Of a stretch of 64,000 nucleotides of DNA, positions 61,878 through 64,000 are shown piece after piece; positions within the stretch are counted from its first letter, which is position 1; each line of letters begins with the position of its first letter. The notes below the pieces were generated by a model. The model had not been told where the DNA came from and searched no databases. It saw only the letters and a program-made list of their open reading frames with translations. The DNA comes from Acidobacteriota bacterium (GTDB taxonomy: Bacteria > Acidobacteriota > Aminicenantia > Aminicenantales > Saccharicenantaceae), in the NCBI GenBank assembly GCA_033549365.1, contig JAWSUF010000013.1, forward strand, positions 1 through 64,000. Reading direction: 5' to 3'. A program made the position numbers and the translations under genes.

Positions 61878-62090
61878 TCAGGATAGAAAACGGACGCGGC
61901 GCTTTCGCGGTCCTAAGGGGATGAAGTTTTCCCGCTCGGCCTTTTCGATCCGCCTGAGAGCCAACTCCAGCAGGATTTCTTTCTTTTCGGGATCCCGCGC
62001 CGTTGTTTTTCGGTATCTTCCGAGACCGAGACGATCGCGAAGAAGCAACATCTCGACGGCCGACGGCCGCGATCGCGGAGTCTCGGTCAT
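61878..62090 (-). CDS. Small basic protein downstream of the nucleotidyltransferase
   Basis: A 70-residue Arg/Lys-rich protein (MLLLRDRLGLGRYRKTTARD, then LALRRIEKAERENFIPLG). No domain is recognised. Its start overlaps the end of the nucleotidyltransferase gene as ATGA, which suggests a two-gene module similar to toxin-antitoxin or minimal nucleotidyltransferase pairs. The role is unproven. Confidence 0.55.
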   Translation of the reverse strand: MTETPRSRPSAVEMLLLRDRLGLGRYRKTTARDPEKKEILLELALRRIEKAERENFIPLGPRKRRVRFLS

Positions 62091-62653
62091 GAGGATGCTC
62101 TCCCTTTGATCTCGCGCAGTTCAGCTAGAGTGTCGTTTTCAGAGCGGGAGGCTTTTTCTTCGAGATACGGCCAATCCAATCCCTCTCCGTACCTGGCGAT
62201 CAGCAATTGGGTCATCTCGCAGTCGATCTCGGATTTCCAGTGCTTGCAGGCGTTCAGGCGATCGATGATCAGGTCCTCGAGGCCGATCACCACACAGAAA
62301 AGCCCCTCATCGAGTTCGACGGTTTCTCGAGGAGCCTCCTCTCCGGATAATCCTGAAGCCGGTGCTTCGACTGCAATATCCAGGCCGCGGTGGATCCAGT
62401 AGCGGCCCGATGTCTCGAAACCCAACTCCTTCATGACGTCATCCAAAGCGTCGCGATCGGCATAGGCCAGATCGATATCGGCCGTAAAATAGACATCCCG
62501 GGTGTAGTAGGAGAGAGCCAACCCTCCGATCAGCACCGGCGCCGGCTTCCCCCTGTCTTCGAGCGCCTTGGTGATCAAGCCGGTCATGAGAAGCTGGCGG
62601 GCCAAGGGGGCTTCCGTCGTGCCGATCTTGTTCAGGATGTGCTTGATGTTCAC
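62087..62653 (-). CDS. AbiEii/DUF6036-like nucleotidyltransferase
   Basis: A 188-residue protein with VLIGGLALSYYTR and ADIDLAY, the G-G-x-A and D-x-D pattern of DUF6036/AbiEii-type nucleotidyltransferases. The first metal-binding aspartates are present. Such proteins act in abortive-infection or toxin-antitoxin systems by transferring nucleotides to RNA or protein. It lies four bases after the lysine-rich gene and overlaps the small basic gene, so three genes probably share a transcript. Confidence 0.72.
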   Translation of the reverse strand: MNIKHILNKIGTTEAPLARQLLMTGLITKALEDRGKPAPVLIGGLALSYYTRDVYFTADIDLAYADRDALDDVMKELGFETSGRYWIHRGLDIAVEAPASGLSGEEAPRETVELDEGLFCVVIGLEDLIIDRLNACKHWKSEIDCEMTQLLIARYGEGLDWPYLEEKASRSENDTLAELREIKGRASS

Positions 62654-62657
62654 GATG

Positions 62658-62981
62658 TTATGACTTGGGCTTTTTCTCTTTGCCCTTTTCGGGGGCTTTC
62701 TTCGGCTTTTTGTCTTTGCCGCTTTCTTTTTCTTTCTTTGGGGCAGCGGCCCGTTCCGCCTTTCTCAGCGCATTTTCTTCCGTGATCTTGTCGTTGGCGG
62801 CAAACAGCCTCAGCCTATTATCCGCGGCTTTGATGTCGGCTTTAATTTTTCTTACGAGTGTGTCTTTGTCGGTCTCAGGAGATGCCATCCCTTTTCCATT
62901 CAGGAAAGCCAGCCGATTTTGGAGTTTTTGTTCGAAAGATGCCTTCTGTCGCACCAGCATCTGTTTCCGCTTTGATTCCAC
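62658..62981 (-). CDS. Lysine-rich coiled-coil protein of unknown function
   Basis: A 107-residue protein. Residues 1-75 are predicted helical (KRKQMLVRQKASFEQKLQNR), and the last 30 are a low-complexity Lys/Glu/Pro tail (APKKEKESGKDKKPKKAPEK). It heads the operon with the nucleotidyltransferase. The tail could bind nucleic acid. No family recognised. Confidence 0.55.
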   Translation of the reverse strand: MESKRKQMLVRQKASFEQKLQNRLAFLNGKGMASPETDKDTLVRKIKADIKAADNRLRLFAANDKITEENALRKAERAAAPKKEKESGKDKKPKKAPEKGKEKKPKS

Positions 62982-63090
62982 GTTCTCCTCCTTGCCGAAT
63001 TAGAAGCAATCCCAGTCCAATTCCGAATGCTAAATTATATATATATCAGGATTTCCGCCAAAAAGCCATGAACATTCCCGCGGGGATGAT

Positions 63091-63405
63091 CTATTTCAGT
63101 TTTTCCTGGCCGGCGAATTTCCGGTAAGGCGAGAGGAGGGGCAGGATCGCCGAGTCCTCCTCGGTCGTCTTCTTCAAGACCATCCGGGTCAGAAGCTCGC
63201 CCAGGCCGGGGCCGAGCATGAAGCCCTGTCCGCTATCATCTTGCCGATTTCTGTTTTGTGTAATCGACTTCCGATTGAGCTGATAGACATTGATAATCAA
63301 TTGATTGGCATTTTCATCCACCATCGGATCTCCGCCATGGATGCAATACAACAGATCATTTTTCCCCGCCAACAGCAGATCGTCCAGATAAATAACTTCA
63401 TCCAA
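63091..63405 (-). pseudogene. FAD-dependent oxidoreductase C-terminal remnant
   Basis: The last 50 codons (63091-63240) read DSGQGFMLGPGLGELLTRMV and end LSPYRKFAGQEKLK, which fits the C-terminus of DAO/sarcosine-oxidase-type FAD oxidoreductases. The preceding part (about 63240-63405, DEVIYLDDLLLAGKNDLLYC) is AT-rich, does not look like the same family and stays open upstream into the insertion sequence at about 63435. It appears to be a chimera of two gene pieces cut off by the insertion; no intact start exists. Confidence 0.6.
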
Positions 63406-63434
63406 AGAAAAATTGTTCTCGATATTATAAAAAA

Positions 63435-64000
63435 GGGTTCTCTTCCATTTTGTGTGGGTTGACGTGATTTAAGGAGAAACAAAGGCCGTGATAAGATTTG
63501 AGGCGAATCCCACGATGAAAGGATACGCCTTGATGAATGAACTCAGTTTGTTTACTTTGGCCCTTGGGCTCACCGACCCTTGGCAGGTCTCCGACATCAA
63601 ATTTTCCAAGGAAGAAGGACGGCTTGATCTCAGGATCGACTTCGCCAAGGGAGCAAAATTTCCGTGTCCCTCTTGCCAAGAGACGAAGGAAGGCGAAGTC
63701 CACGACACTCTGGATCGGACATGGCGGCATCTCAACTTCTTCCAGTATGAGACGTATCTGCATGCGCGGGTGCCGCGGATCCGATGCGGAACCTGTGGGG
63801 TCAAGCAAGTCGATGTGCCGTGGGCCCGGCCCGGGAGCGGCTTTACGCTTCTCTTCGAGCTTCTGGTTCTGTCGCTCTGCCGGGAGATGTCGGTTGCGGC
63901 GGTGGCGGACCTGACAAAAGAACATGCCAATCGGCTGTGGCGGATCTTGAACCATTACGTCGAGCGGGCCCGCCAAGCTGTCGATTTGAGCGGTTTTCAT
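63435..64000 (+). mobile_element. Left end of an ISL3-family insertion sequence
   Basis: The string GGGTTCTCTTCCATTTTGTG at 63435 resembles the terminal inverted repeats of ISL3 elements (GG, then TCTT/TTCC). It lies just outside an ISL3-type transposase gene and coincides with the break in the oxidoreductase remnant. The right end and any 8-bp target duplication are beyond the window. Confidence 0.65.
63515..64000 (+). CDS. ISL3-family transposase, N-terminal part
   Basis: 162 codons are visible before the window ends. FPCPSCQ and RCGTCG form the N-terminal zinc-binding region, and TWRHLNFFQYETYLHARVPR and VDVPWARPGSGFTLLFELL are hallmark stretches of ISL3 transposases. ATGs at 63515 and 63533 and a GTG at 63488 are possible starts; none is clearly set by the AAGGAG at 63471. 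The catalytic DDE core lies outside the window. Confidence 0.85.
   Translation, partial: MKGYALMNELSLFTLALGLTDPWQVSDIKFSKEEGRLDLRIDFAKGAKFPCPSCQETKEGEVHDTLDRTWRHLNFFQYETYLHARVPRIRCGTCGVKQVDVPWARPGSGFTLLFELLVLSLCREMSVAAVADLTKEHANRLWRILNHYVERARQAVDLSGFH

Noticed and set aside
1-64000. CRISPR arrays or cas genes
   Set aside because: No regularly spaced direct repeats and no Cas-like protein were seen.

Overview
The window looks like a chromosomal segment of a GC-rich, Gram-negative-type heterotrophic bacterium. My best guess is Candidatus Aminicenantes (or a neighbouring Acidobacteriota-like lineage). The reasons are the mix of Tat-exported DUF362 and amidase proteins, a DUF6599 protein, C69 and S9 secreted peptidases, an outer-membrane protease/beta-propeller/barrel fusion and many short ATGA gene overlaps. 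The taxon is an inference; no rRNA or marker set is present. Several promoters fit TTGACA / TANAAT spacing and most genes carry AGGAGG-like ribosome binding sites.

Region A (1-18,387) is a foreign, AT-richer block ending at a tyrosine integrase. Directly downstream lies the 3' half of a tRNA-Arg(ACG) including CCA, the expected right attachment site of an integrative element whose left end is outside the window. It carries a secreted papain-like protease operon, a lipoprotein gene broken by an amber stop, a lone terminase-small-subunit-like protein, a RelE/ParE toxin-antitoxin operon, two excisionase-like HTH proteins and a large defence operon. The defence operon is hsdM, a GmrSD-like DUF262/HNH protein with a HEPN-like tail, a second divergent hsdM, hsdS and hsdR, all joined by ATGA overlaps.

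Region B (18,496-50,136) is ordinary high-GC chromosome: a PHP-domain protein, a GNAT-histone-deacetylase fusion, C69 and S9 peptidases, class IV and class V PLP enzymes, two prolyl isomerases, outer-membrane barrels, a serine hydrolase, a heparinase-like protein, a TolB-like/metalloprotease/barrel fusion, a FakA-FakB-type fusion, and an operon of nucleoside-type symporter, Gfo/Idh/MocA oxidoreductase and isomerase-DUF1080 fusion. Two copies of an intergenic repeat lie between convergent genes.

Region C (about 50,285-52,740) is a second insertion between the symporter gene and thiL. It has integron-cassette features: a clear attC site with GCCCAAC/GTTAGGC ends and an extrahelical base, a HEPN-like cassette ORF flanked by a perfect 14-bp inverted repeat, and a restriction endonuclease/DNA methyltransferase pair. 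No integron integrase is visible.

Region D (52,786-60,970) returns to chromosome: thiL, a GH29 alpha-L-fucosidase, small proteins, a GH20 hexosaminidase and a haem-type membrane protein overlapping a Tat-exported amidase. Region E (61,012-64,000) is a decaying accessory patch: vapBC with a palindromic operator, an orphan vapC remnant, a nucleotidyltransferase/small-protein pair, an FAD-oxidoreductase remnant and the left end of an ISL3 insertion sequence that runs off the window.
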